From CAXGUU01 sp964012875 (GTDB lineage: Bacteria > Pseudomonadota > Gammaproteobacteria > Ga0077536), in the NCBI GenBank assembly GCA_964012875.1, contig CAXGUU010000190.1:1-6583 (forward strand): DNA of 6,583 nt, given 5' to 3'. The translations under genes and the position numbers were made by a program. The notes beneath the pieces are model-generated. The model was not told where the DNA came from. It ran no database searches and saw only the letters and a list, made by a program, of their open reading frames with translations. Within the stretch, counting starts at the first letter, position 1; each line of letters opens with the position of its first letter. This document shows positions 1 through 6,295 of the stretch, in pieces.

Positions 1-263
1 CGACGCGCAAAGTGATTCGGGCCGGACAACCACTGAGCGTAACGCCAATCGGGATGAAAATTCTTATCGCCCTAATGAATGCCTCACCCGGGGTCGTCGA
101 CCGCCACAGCATTGAGCGCCTGTTGTGGAACGATTTGCCGCCTAACAGTGACGCACTAAGAAGCCATATGTATAGCCTGCGCAAAGTTGTCGACCGGCCG
201 TTCGATACGGTGTTGATTCATACTGTGCAAGGGGCGGGTTTTCGTATTACCGATGAGCCGTGA
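1..263 (+). CDS. OmpR/PhoB-family response regulator, C-terminal DNA-binding domain (5' partial)
   Basis: This is the end of a two-component response regulator; the reading frame is open to the left edge, so the phosphoacceptor receiver domain lies outside the window. About 86 residues are visible and correspond to a winged-helix (Trans_reg_C) domain. The short N-terminal beta strands end in QPLSVTP, as in the usual 'G..L.LTP.E..LL..L' pattern. LMNASPGVVDRHSIERLLW follows, then the recognition-helix region SDALRSHMYSLRKVVD, and the C-terminal wing IHTVQGAGFRI just before the stop. In this family the domain binds direct repeats at target promoters as a dimer. The stop codon (261-263) lies inside the start of the histidine kinase gene, so the two are almost certainly a cognate, translationally coupled pair. 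The specific regulon cannot be read from this fragment. Family assignment is firm; an in-window ATG/GTG start should not be taken as the true N-terminus. Confidence 0.93.
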   Translation, partial: TRKVIRAGQPLSVTPIGMKILIALMNASPGVVDRHSIERLLWNDLPPNSDALRSHMYSLRKVVDRPFDTVLIHTVQGAGFRITDEP

Positions 264-1572
264 ACGCGCACCACGGCTGAACACCAGCTTGTGGCGGGCC
301 TTCCTGCTGCAAATCTGTTTGATCAGCGCGACGGCTGTTGCCGGCGTCTATCTTGCGGAATTTGCTATCCGGGAACTGCTCATTGTGTCTGCGCTCGAAC
401 GCGAGGCAGATTACTTTTGGGCGCGGCGCCACATCACGAACGATACGCCGGCGCCGAATACCAATTCATTGATTGGCTACGTATTCCATAGCGATGCGCC
501 AGATATTCCGGAAGAGTTCGCAAACCTTGGTCTCGGGATTCATGACTTGGTGACCCCCGTTGGGGAGGCCGTGGTACACGTCAGTGAGGCTGAGGGGTCG
601 CGACTTTATCTTCTTTTCGACGCGAATAACGTTAAAGAGCTGGCAACGTACTTTGGTATTGCGCCACTGGCATTAATGTTGGTCGTTCTTTATTCATCCG
701 CGTGGGTGGCCTACAGCCTGACGCGTCGTGCGGTATCTCCGGTGATACGTTTGTCGCGCACGGTCAGGGAACTCGATCTCAAAAAGCCAGATCCACAGGC
801 TTTAACACGTGACTTTGAACAGGGCAGTGTCGATGCCGAAATCGCGGCACTTGCACATGCCCTGGAACATCTGATGGTGCGGGTGGACGACTCAATTGAG
901 CGCGAGCGTACATTTACCCGTGAGGCCAGTCATGAGTTACGCAGTCCGCTGACGGTCATTCGCATGGCCAGCGACAATTTGCTGAAACGCGCGCAGGTCG
1001 ACGATACAACGCGCGGTTTGGTCGAAAAAATAAATCGTGCAGCGATCGGCATGGAAGAATTAACCGAAGTTCTCCTGACCCTGGCGCGCGAGTACGAGGG
1101 TGCATTGGTAAAGAGCGTTGTTTCGATCAATCAAATTGTGAACGCGGAACTCTCCAACTGCCGCACTATCTATGCTGAAAAGACACTTGAGCTCAAATGC
1201 GTTGAATCTGCGGAATTGACGATAGAAACCAGCCCACGTGTTGTCGCTATCGTATTCGGCAACCTGCTGCGAAATGCATGCGCATATACGGAGGAAGGGA
1301 CAGTCATTGTTACCATTGCGCATGACCGGGTCACCATCAAGGACGATGGTATGGGCATGACCAGCGAACACCTGGGTGGCATGCTCAGTCGTCGTTTCAG
1401 TCCCCAACACGCGCAAGGTAACGGCATCGGGCTTAACCTGGTCAAGCGTATTACCGACCGCTTTGGCTGGGAGATTGAGTTTGACAGCGAGCCGGAGCGC
1501 GGGACCCGTGTCGAAGTGCGTTTTGGTTATGCTGATGCCGCCGGCGATTCGGCACCGCGCAGCGATAATTAA
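253..1572 (+). CDS. Sensor histidine kinase (HAMP-HisKA-HATPase), cognate of the upstream response regulator
   Basis: This is a complete 439-residue inner-membrane sensor kinase that should autophosphorylate on histidine and pass phosphate to the adjacent OmpR-type regulator. In order I see a first membrane helix (about residues 14-36), a periplasmic sensor of roughly 95 residues, a second membrane helix (about 134-155), a HAMP-like linker (156-215), and the HisKA H-box FTREASHELRSPLTVI with His227. The ATPase domain has an N-box NLLRNACAYT (Asn341), a G1 box DDGMGM (364-369) and a G2 box GNGIGLNLVK (389-398). All catalytic motifs look intact. The small sensor carries EADYFWARR just after the first helix, then NSLIGY and LGIHDL, and ends with RLYLLFDANNV before the second helix. 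I recall similar residues in a set of proteobacterial kinases of unknown ligand. The ATG start overlaps the regulator gene by 11 bp, which suggests translational coupling; only a distant GGGGCGGG (231-238) resembles a ribosome site. The signal is unknown. Confidence 0.95.
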   Translation: MSRERAPRLNTSLWRAFLLQICLISATAVAGVYLAEFAIRELLIVSALEREADYFWARRHITNDTPAPNTNSLIGYVFHSDAPDIPEEFANLGLGIHDLVTPVGEAVVHVSEAEGSRLYLLFDANNVKELATYFGIAPLALMLVVLYSSAWVAYSLTRRAVSPVIRLSRTVRELDLKKPDPQALTRDFEQGSVDAEIAALAHALEHLMVRVDDSIERERTFTREASHELRSPLTVIRMASDNLLKRAQVDDTTRGLVEKINRAAIGMEELTEVLLTLAREYEGALVKSVVSINQIVNAELSNCRTIYAEKTLELKCVESAELTIETSPRVVAIVFGNLLRNACAYTEEGTVIVTIAHDRVTIKDDGMGMTSEHLGGMLSRRFSPQHAQGNGIGLNLVKRITDRFGWEIEFDSEPERGTRVEVRFGYADAAGDSAPRSDN

Positions 1573-1596
1573 TTACGTTTGGTTGCTTGATCCTCA

Positions 1597-1624
1597 CTTG
1601 AATTTCTGAGCGTAGCAACTATTT
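1597..1624 (+). promoter_or_regulatory. Possible promoter for htpX, heat-shock-sigma-like
   Basis: CTTGAAT at 1597-1603 matches most of the sigma-32 -35 element (CTTGAAA). Thirteen bases later AACTATTT (1617-1624) matches about five of the eight positions of the -10 element CCCCATNT. The htpX gene of E. coli is known to be heat-inducible, which is why I looked here. The same bases could be a weak sigma-70 promoter (TTGAAT, 16 bp, TATTTC). The -10 match is poor, so this is only a candidate. Confidence 0.28.
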
Positions 1625-1631
1625 CAACCAA

Positions 1632-1651
1632 CTGTCGTGCGTTCACGACGG
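1632..1651 (+). repeat. Inverted repeat / potential hairpin in the htpX leader
   Basis: GTCGTG (1634-1639) and CACGAC (1644-1649) form a perfect 6-bp inverted repeat around the loop CGTT. The stem extends to 8 pairs through a G-U (1633/1650) and a C-G (1632/1651) pair. It ends 12 nt before the htpX ribosome-binding site. No T-run follows it, so it is not a typical intrinsic terminator for the kinase gene. It could be an operator, an RNA structure in the leader, or chance. Confidence 0.5.
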
Positions 1652-1677
1652 GCGCCCAGAGTCAGGAGTTCCTATTT

Positions 1678-2514
1678 ATGTTTCGCATCGGCTTGTTCGT
1701 ATTGACGAACTTCGCTGTCTTGATCGTGCTGTCGATCGTTCTCAATGTGCTCGGGCTGAACCAGTCAGGGACTGGCGGGATGCTGGTATTCGCCGCGATT
1801 TTTGGCATGGGCGGCGCTTTTATTTCGCTGTTTTTGTCGAAGTCGATGGCCAAGCGCGCGGTCGGGGCACGACTGATTGAGACGCCTGTTAACAGCAGTG
1901 AGCGTTGGTTGGTTAATACCGTTACGCGGCAGGCAGAAGCGGCCGGCATCGGTATGCCGGAGGTGGCGGTGTTCGATTCGGCAACGCCGAATGCGTTTGC
2001 TACGGGTGCCAATAAGAACGACGCGCTGGTGGCGGTCAGTTCCGGCTTGTTGCGACATATGCAGGAAAACGAAGTTGAAGCCGTTCTCGCACACGAGGTG
2101 AGCCACATTGCGAACGGCGACATGGTGACCCTGGCGCTTCTGCAGGGCGTGATGAACACCTTCGTGATTGTTTTCGCTCACATTATTGCCGCGGCACTTG
2201 ATCGTGGTGGCCGTGGTCGTGGAATGGGTTATTTTATCGGATACTACGTTGCCCAGATGGGGCTAGGGTTCCTGGCCTCAATGGTGGTGATGTGGTTCAG
2301 CCGATATCGAGAATATCGGGCCGACGCCGGCGGCGCCGCACTTTCAAGTCGGACGAACATGATTGCAGCCCTCCAGCGGTTGCAGCAGGCACCTGGCGAC
2401 TCGCCTCTACCCGACGGTGTCGAGGCGTTCGGTATCGCTGGCGGGCTCGGACACCTGCTTTCCACGCACCCACCCCTTCCGCGGCGAATCGAAGCGCTGC
2501 AGCGGGGTGAATGA
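1678..2514 (+). CDS. htpX: HtpX membrane-bound zinc metalloprotease (M48 family)
   Basis: HtpX is an inner-membrane zinc endopeptidase that works with FtsH in quality control of membrane proteins. This 278-residue protein is slightly shorter than E. coli HtpX (about 293) but has every landmark. There are two N-terminal membrane helices (about 4-26 and 33-54) and a cytoplasmic segment with PNAFATGANKNDALVAVSSGLL (start residue 104). The zinc motif HEVSH (139-143) supplies His139, catalytic Glu140 and His143. Two more hydrophobic segments follow (about 155-175 and 185-207), then SRYREYRADAG, whose Glu212 is the expected third zinc ligand, and finally STHPPLPRRIEAL (262-274). The ATG is supported by AGGAG at 1664-1668, 9 nt upstream. 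The gene stands alone between the two-component pair and a convergent operon, so it probably has its own promoter in the 105-bp upstream gap. Nothing appears truncated or missing. Confidence 0.97.
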   Translation: MFRIGLFVLTNFAVLIVLSIVLNVLGLNQSGTGGMLVFAAIFGMGGAFISLFLSKSMAKRAVGARLIETPVNSSERWLVNTVTRQAEAAGIGMPEVAVFDSATPNAFATGANKNDALVAVSSGLLRHMQENEVEAVLAHEVSHIANGDMVTLALLQGVMNTFVIVFAHIIAAALDRGGRGRGMGYFIGYYVAQMGLGFLASMVVMWFSRYREYRADAGGAALSSRTNMIAALQRLQQAPGDSPLPDGVEAFGIAGGLGHLLSTHPPLPRRIEALQRGE

Positions 2515-2598
2515 CATTGTTGAAAGTCGTAGCAGTCCACGAGTCAGCGCGAAGAAGTCAGGGCGCGACGGCTGTCTCTACCTCTTCCGGGCGGTCAG

Positions 2599-3315
2599 TC
2601 AGGTCGTAGCCGGTTTCTGCAACAGGTCTACGCGCATTGGTGCCAGAAAGTTGGCGCCATCTGGCGTCATGTGTTCCTCGAACTTCGCACGTACGGCGGC
2701 GAACTTCGTCTGGTCGAGTCGGTGGTCGGTGTGCGTCGTTTTGATTAAACGATTTTCGAATTCATCAAAGTTCGAGAAATGGCGGGTTGCCTGGAAAAAA
2801 ATTTGTCTGGCCAGCTCAAATTGCCCTGTTTCAACGGCGACTCGAACCTGCTCGAATGCCGCTTCGCGTACCGCCCGTTCATCGTGAAAGAGGCGGATGA
2901 TGTCATTTAAGGCGCCGGCAAAAATCGGTTCTGAAATGTAGATGAAAGCCCCCGGCCTGGTCACCCGTCGAATTTCTTGCATCGCTGTTGCCATCGTCGG
3001 GATGGGGACATGATGCAGGGACTTGAACAACATGACGCAGTCGACAGTGCCGGCGTCAAGGTTGATTGACTCCGCGCCACCAAGAATGAATGACAGGTTA
3101 TCCGGTTTCTCTGCCTCGAGGTTCTTTGCGTGCTGGATTCGATCGACTTCGAAGGCCACGACTTCGCAGGCCGGGAGTCGCGTTGCTATTTCGCGCGCGC
3201 GCACGCCATCACCACAACCAAGTTCGACGATGCGGGTAAGCTCCTCGCTCAGTAGTGGCCTATAGAGTGATTGTTCCTGGACGACTGGTCCGGAATCCTC
3301 GTTACGGATATCCAT
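2599..3315 (-). CDS. Class I SAM-dependent methyltransferase (substrate unknown)
   Basis: This is a 238-residue cytoplasmic methyltransferase with a Rossmann-type SAM fold. Motif I is VELGCGDG (30-37). The acidic end of strand 2, FEVD (55-58), should contact the SAM ribose. A GGAES stretch (79-83) follows, then VDCVMLFKSLHHV (91-103) as the motif around strand 4, and RRVTRPGAFIYISEP (116-130) as the post-motif segment. The arrangement resembles the Methyltransf_11/25 group. The C-terminal part (about 135-238), with FDEFENRLIKTTHTDH and a terminal MRVDLLQKP, is not one I can tie to a substrate. The ATG is the only plausible start: an in-frame TGA lies five codons upstream. It begins 7 nt after the glutathione transferase stop and has no clear Shine-Dalgarno of its own, so translation probably depends on coupling. 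It converges on htpX across 84 bp in which I see no clear terminator. Confidence 0.92.
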   Translation of the reverse strand: MDIRNEDSGPVVQEQSLYRPLLSEELTRIVELGCGDGVRAREIATRLPACEVVAFEVDRIQHAKNLEAEKPDNLSFILGGAESINLDAGTVDCVMLFKSLHHVPIPTMATAMQEIRRVTRPGAFIYISEPIFAGALNDIIRLFHDERAVREAAFEQVRVAVETGQFELARQIFFQATRHFSNFDEFENRLIKTTHTDHRLDQTKFAAVRAKFEEHMTPDGANFLAPMRVDLLQKPATT

Positions 3316-3322
3316 CGCCGGA

Positions 3323-4003
3323 CTACTGAGTCACCAGGCCACGGACGTTGCTGTCATTTTTGTTCAAATCGGCTTCCAGTTCGGAGAAATCGATGGCTTT
3401 CGGCACAGCGATGCCGCGCTGGCAGGCCGGACGCGCTTCGAGTCGTTCCATCCAGGCATACAGGTTTTTCAGTCCGTCGACACTGGTGCCGCCCCAAAAA
3501 TGAATGCGCACCCAGCACCAGTTGGCGATGTCGGCGATCGAATACTCGTCACACAGGTAATCACGGCCGTCGAGCTGACGATCAAGAACCTCATACAGGC
3601 GACGACATTCATTGTGATACCGCTGTATCGCCGAGGGCAGCTTTTCAGGGAAATATCGGTAAAAGACATTTGACTGCCCCATCATCGGGCCGATGCCGGC
3701 CATCTGGAACATCAGCCATTGCGTCACGTTCCACTCGCCATGACTGTCCTGCGGCAGGAGCTGTCCGCTTTTCCTAGCCAGGTACAACATGATGGCGCCG
3801 GACTCGAAGATCGCAAGATCGCTGTTGTCAGTGTCCACGATTGCCGGGATACGTCCGTTCGGACAAATCTTGAGAAACCATTCTTCTTTTTGTTCGCCGC
3901 TCATGATGTCTACATGATGGGTGTTATAGGGCATGCCGATTTCTTCCAGCAGTACCGAGACTTTCCAGCCGTTCGGTGTTGAGTCTGTGTAGAGCTCAAT
4001 CAT
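3323..4003 (-). CDS. yfcG: YfcG-like (nu-class) glutathione S-transferase / disulfide reductase
   Basis: This 226-residue protein resembles E. coli YfcG (215 residues), a glutathione transferase-fold enzyme with glutathione-dependent disulfide reductase activity. The thioredoxin-like domain opens MIELYTDSTPNGWKVSVLLE. Thr9 and Asn11 sit where YfcG uses Thr and Asn at the glutathione thiol. NGRIPAIVD (49-57) carries the cis-proline Pro53, and ESG (67-69) is the usual gamma-glutamyl contact. The helical domain contains GPMMGQSNVF (105-114) and the N-capping box SIADIA (155-160). It lacks the catalytic Tyr/Ser/Cys of other classes, as expected for nu-class enzymes. I chose the ATG at 4003 because it aligns with the YfcG N-terminus and has AGGT 7 nt upstream; the frame is open to a TTG at 4072, which would add 23 residues of no recognisable domain. 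It lies 61 bp after the pcm remnant and 7 nt before the methyltransferase, forming one operon. Confidence 0.92.
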   Translation of the reverse strand: MIELYTDSTPNGWKVSVLLEEIGMPYNTHHVDIMSGEQKEEWFLKICPNGRIPAIVDTDNSDLAIFESGAIMLYLARKSGQLLPQDSHGEWNVTQWLMFQMAGIGPMMGQSNVFYRYFPEKLPSAIQRYHNECRRLYEVLDRQLDGRDYLCDEYSIADIANWCWVRIHFWGGTSVDGLKNLYAWMERLEARPACQRGIAVPKAIDFSELEADLNKNDSNVRGLVTQ

Positions 4004-4010
4004 TGTGTTT

Positions 4011-4014
4011 ACCT
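4011..4014 (-). promoter_or_regulatory. Ribosome-binding site deciding the glutathione transferase start
   Basis: On the minus strand AGGT sits 7 nt before the ATG at 4001-4003. It is a modest Shine-Dalgarno match. Together with alignment to YfcG it favours the short 226-residue product over starts at 4039 (ATG) or 4072 (TTG). Confidence 0.5.
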
Positions 4015-4064
4015 GTCTGCGTCCCGAGATGCGCGTCATATTAACGGAAGCAGGTTCGAGCCGG

Positions 4065-4296
4065 TCATTCAACCGGCTTCACGAGCGGTACAAACCTAAC
4101 CGGGAGAATATCTTTCAATACGGCGTCGCCGGCGCTGTCACGGGCCACCACTGTCAGCATCTGCCCGCCGTCCTCTCGATTGAGCGGGATGATCATCTGG
4201 TCGCCCGGGGCGAGTTGCGCCACGAGGGCTGGGGACAGGTTACTGCCCACGGTAACCACGATGGCATCGAACGGCGCGCAAGTCCATGTTCACCAT
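4065..4296 (-). pseudogene. pcm: Remnant of protein-L-isoaspartate O-methyltransferase (pcm), C-terminal part with displaced start
   Basis: Pcm repairs isoaspartyl residues in aged proteins and is normally about 210-220 residues. Here only the last third remains. Reading the minus strand from about 4277, APFDAIVVTVGSNL is followed by LSPALVAQLAPGDQMIIPL, and the end LPVRFVPLVKPVE gives the hallmark 'PVRFVPL' C-terminus of the family. The similarity runs upstream past the GTG at 4259, so that codon is not a natural gene start. In that frame a stop occurs at 4290-4292. The SAM-binding half with its GxGxG motif is absent. Just upstream is an apparently native start: AGGA (4305-4302), then ATG at 4296 opening MVNMDLRA. 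That frame does not join the C-terminal frame and stops after 18 codons (TAA, 4242-4240). The simplest reading is a large internal deletion that fused the first few codons out of frame to the C-terminal part. A functional methyltransferase cannot be made from it. Confidence 0.82.
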
Positions 4297-4395
4297 GATA
4301 TTCCTCGTTCTGACCTGTATTCATTATGCGTCAATTGAACAGCATCTCAGCGCTTCGGTTAAACTGAAAGCGGCTTCGATTCGGAGAACGGCGAC
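4297..4395. promoter_or_regulatory. Divergent control region between the pcm-remnant/gst operon and the hydrolase operon
   Basis: This is the only divergent gap in the window. On the minus strand CTGAGA (4350-4345), 16 bp, CATAAT (4328-4323) is a fair sigma-70 candidate, matching four and five of six positions. It sits just upstream of the AGGA and ATG of the pcm remnant. On the plus strand TTGAAC (4335-4340), 17 bp, GTTAAA (4358-4363) is a weaker candidate for the hydrolase. The perfect 8-bp palindrome TCAATTGA (4331-4338) lies between and partly within these elements and could be an operator. All assignments are by eye against consensus. Confidence 0.4.
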
Positions 4396-5238
4396 GTGCG
4401 AAAGCAGCATACGGTTATCGGCGGTGGCGGTTTACAACTTAACGTTATGGAATCAGGCCGCGCAGACGGCCCCGTGATATTCATGATCCACGGTTGGTCT
4501 CAGAGCTACATGACCTGGATCAAGCAAATCGAAAGTAAGCTCTCTGATGAATTCAGATTGGTTGCGATGGACCTGCGTGGTCATGGTATGTCGCAGGCGC
4601 CGCTTGAACAGGCGGCTTACACCGACGCTCAGTTATGGGCGGACGACGTTCACGCCGTGATCGAAGCGCTGGAACTGAAGTGTCCCACACTTGTGGGATG
4701 GTCGTACGGCGGTTTTGTCATGACCGACTACGTGCGCGCTTACGGTGACGATAATATCGCCGGCATCAACTTTGTTTGTGCAGCAGTCAAAATTGGTGAA
4801 GGTGCCCTTGGTACCGTGATTGGACCGGGGTTCTATGAGCACTTCGAAGACGCGACCAGCAGCGATCTGGAGCGCAGCATCGATGGCATCAGGCGGTTCG
4901 TAGAACGATGTTTTAAAGTCAAGCTGTCGCGCCAGGAGTACGAACGCATCTTGTGCTGGAACATGACTGCGAGGCCTGATGTCAGAGCAAGCCTGGCGGC
5001 TCGTGAGATCGATGCGAGCGATGTTTTGCAGTCGCTCAAGGTGCCGGCGCTGATCACACAAGGACGCGACGATATAACCGTGTTACCGTCCATGGCGGAG
5101 TTCATCGATGAGCATTGCGAGACCGGGACGTTATCCTGGTACGACGGCGTCGCGCACGGACCATTTATCGAAGAGTCGGAGCGATTTAACGATGAACTCG
5201 CAGTATTCGTGCGCGCAGCCAATGCCTCGAGAGGCTGA
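4396..5238 (+). CDS. Alpha/beta-fold hydrolase (serine nucleophile)
   Basis: This 280-residue protein has the alpha/beta hydrolase fold with a complete-looking catalytic triad. HGW (32-34) forms the oxyanion-hole region after strand 3, and MDLRGHGMS (58-66) is the typical post-strand-4 motif. The nucleophile elbow GWSYGG (101-106) places Ser103. The acid is Asp225 or Asp226 in TQGRDDITVLP, and His254 lies in VAHGPFIEE. A cap region of about residues 130-205 separates the core halves and would set the substrate, which I cannot identify. The GWSxGG elbow is common in esterases and in the cofactor-free haloperoxidase-like group, so those are the best guesses. There is no signal peptide, so it should be cytoplasmic. 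The GTG start is supported by GGAG at 4383-4386, 9 nt upstream. It is followed 38 bp later by the sulfurtransferase gene on the same strand, probably co-transcribed. Confidence 0.92.
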   Translation: MRKQHTVIGGGGLQLNVMESGRADGPVIFMIHGWSQSYMTWIKQIESKLSDEFRLVAMDLRGHGMSQAPLEQAAYTDAQLWADDVHAVIEALELKCPTLVGWSYGGFVMTDYVRAYGDDNIAGINFVCAAVKIGEGALGTVIGPGFYEHFEDATSSDLERSIDGIRRFVERCFKVKLSRQEYERILCWNMTARPDVRASLAAREIDASDVLQSLKVPALITQGRDDITVLPSMAEFIDEHCETGTLSWYDGVAHGPFIEESERFNDELAVFVRAANASRG

Positions 5239-5276
5239 GTGAACCCAGCACAACCTGAAAGAACGGAGGAACCCGG

Positions 5277-6146
5277 ATGCCGGTACATCCGCTGATATCA
5301 ACCGCAGACCTCGAGGCCCGACTGGGCGAAGAGAATTTGAGGATTTTCGACACCACCATTTACCTGCGCCATCGTGAAGATGGATTCGGATACATACCTG
5401 AGAGCGGACGCGCGGAATGGGAGTCCGGGCATATTCCTGGTGCCGGGTTTCTGGACGTGGTTGGTGAACTTTCAGATCCTGATAGCAAGGTGCCTTTTAC
5501 GATGCCTCCCGCCCAGGCATTCGCCGATATCATGGCGAACCATGGCGTATCAGATGACAGTTTCGTCGTTCTCTATAACAATGGGATCCCGATGTGGTCG
5601 ACCCGTGTATGGTGGATGTTGCGGTCCATCGGGTTTGACTACGTTGTGGTGCTGAATGGCGGGTTGGCCAAATGGAAGAAGGAGTCGCGGCCCATGAGCA
5701 GCGACGCCCCGGGCTATGCGAAAGGAGCCCTCACTGCACGCGCGCGACCTGAGATGTGGGCAGATACGGCGGACATGCTGGCGCAAATCGAGCATAGCAG
5801 TGCGGTTTGTCTGAATGCGCTGTCGCCCGAGGTTTATTCCGGCGAGAAGAATCAGTATGGACGCGCGGGGCATCTGCCGGGCACGTTCAACGTTTTCTAT
5901 GGTCATTTGCTCGACAGTGATTCAGGTGCGTTTCTGGACGCAGCAGCCTTGAAGCCGCTGTTCGAGCAGAGTGGGGCGCTCTCGGCCGAGCGCGTGATCA
6001 CTTACTGTGGCGGTGGCATTTCCGCGACCATGGATTGCCTGGCGCTGGAAGTGTGCGGGCAGCGGAATGTTGCCGTTTACGACGGCTCGATGTCGGAGTG
6101 GGTCAAAGACCCTGAATTACCATTGACCTTGGGTGCTGAGCCCTAG
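5277..6146 (+). CDS. Two-domain rhodanese-type sulfurtransferase (SseA-like)
   Basis: This 289-residue enzyme has the tandem rhodanese architecture of thiosulfate and 3-mercaptopyruvate sulfurtransferases (E. coli SseA, about 281). The N-terminal domain (about 1-140) is the structural, inactive copy, with SGHIPGAGFLD (50-60), RVWWMLRSIGF (110-120) and VLNGGLAKWK (125-134); the catalytic position has no Cys. The C-terminal domain (about 155-285) has GHLPGTFNVFY (199-209) and the persulfide loop YCGGGISAT, with Cys244 as the sulfur acceptor. The loop CGGGISA is closer to the CGSGVTA-type loop of mercaptopyruvate enzymes than to the charged CRKGVTA of thiosulfate rhodanese, so mercaptopyruvate or a small uncharged thiol donor is a reasonable inference. 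There is no signal peptide. A strong GGAGG (5265-5269) lies 7 nt before the ATG. It follows the hydrolase by 38 bp and probably shares its transcript. It converges on the ceramidase-like gene. Confidence 0.95.
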   Translation: MPVHPLISTADLEARLGEENLRIFDTTIYLRHREDGFGYIPESGRAEWESGHIPGAGFLDVVGELSDPDSKVPFTMPPAQAFADIMANHGVSDDSFVVLYNNGIPMWSTRVWWMLRSIGFDYVVVLNGGLAKWKKESRPMSSDAPGYAKGALTARARPEMWADTADMLAQIEHSSAVCLNALSPEVYSGEKNQYGRAGHLPGTFNVFYGHLLDSDSGAFLDAAALKPLFEQSGALSAERVITYCGGGISATMDCLALEVCGQRNVAVYDGSMSEWVKDPELPLTLGAEP

Positions 6147-6175
6147 CAGAGCCCTGCAGCATTGCTGGCTGGCGC

Positions 6176-6195
6176 GTGTGCGGCGTCACGCACAC
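6176..6195 (+). repeat. Inverted repeat after the sulfurtransferase gene, possible weak terminator
   Basis: GTGTGCG (6176-6182) and CGCACAC (6189-6195) form a perfect 7-bp stem with a 6-nt loop, starting 30 nt after the stop codon. Its position between convergent genes suits a terminator. There is no T-run on either strand, so any termination function is uncertain. Confidence 0.4.
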
Positions 6196-6295
6196 CTTCG
6201 AGGTGATGCCTTCGTCTGTTGACCGCACTGTTGGTGAGCGCAGATGGCGTCGGCCAGTTCGCTGATGCCTGCAGCAGCTTGTCGGTCGATTTTGT

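Noticed and set aside
1662..2540. Long minus-strand and alternate-frame open frames across htpX
   Set aside because: They lie opposite or out of frame with a fully convincing HtpX and have no family motifs, so they are shadows of a GC-rich gene.
2515..2598. A terminator between the convergent htpX and methyltransferase genes
   Set aside because: Only short, loosely spaced GC complementarities are present and no T-run follows, so I could not support a site.
3271..3777. A 168-codon plus-strand frame opposite the glutathione transferase
   Set aside because: The minus-strand protein has clear glutathione transferase motifs. The plus-strand translation is Arg/Cys/Ser-rich with no motif, which is typical of an antisense shadow.
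4065..4259. The pcm C-terminal fragment as a genuine small gene starting at the GTG at 4259
   Set aside because: Family similarity continues upstream of that GTG to about 4277, so the codon is internal, and the fragment lacks the SAM-binding domain.
4286..4477. A 63-codon plus-strand frame across the divergent region
   Set aside because: It overlaps the hydrolase start in another frame and shows no recognisable motif. The GTG at 4396 with GGAG upstream explains the coding signal better.
4683..4698. A perfect inverted repeat, TCCCACA and TGTGGGA with a 2-nt loop, inside the hydrolase gene
   Set aside because: It falls in codons for conserved residues leading into the nucleophile elbow, and stems of this length are expected by chance in a window this size. 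I see no reason to assign it a role.
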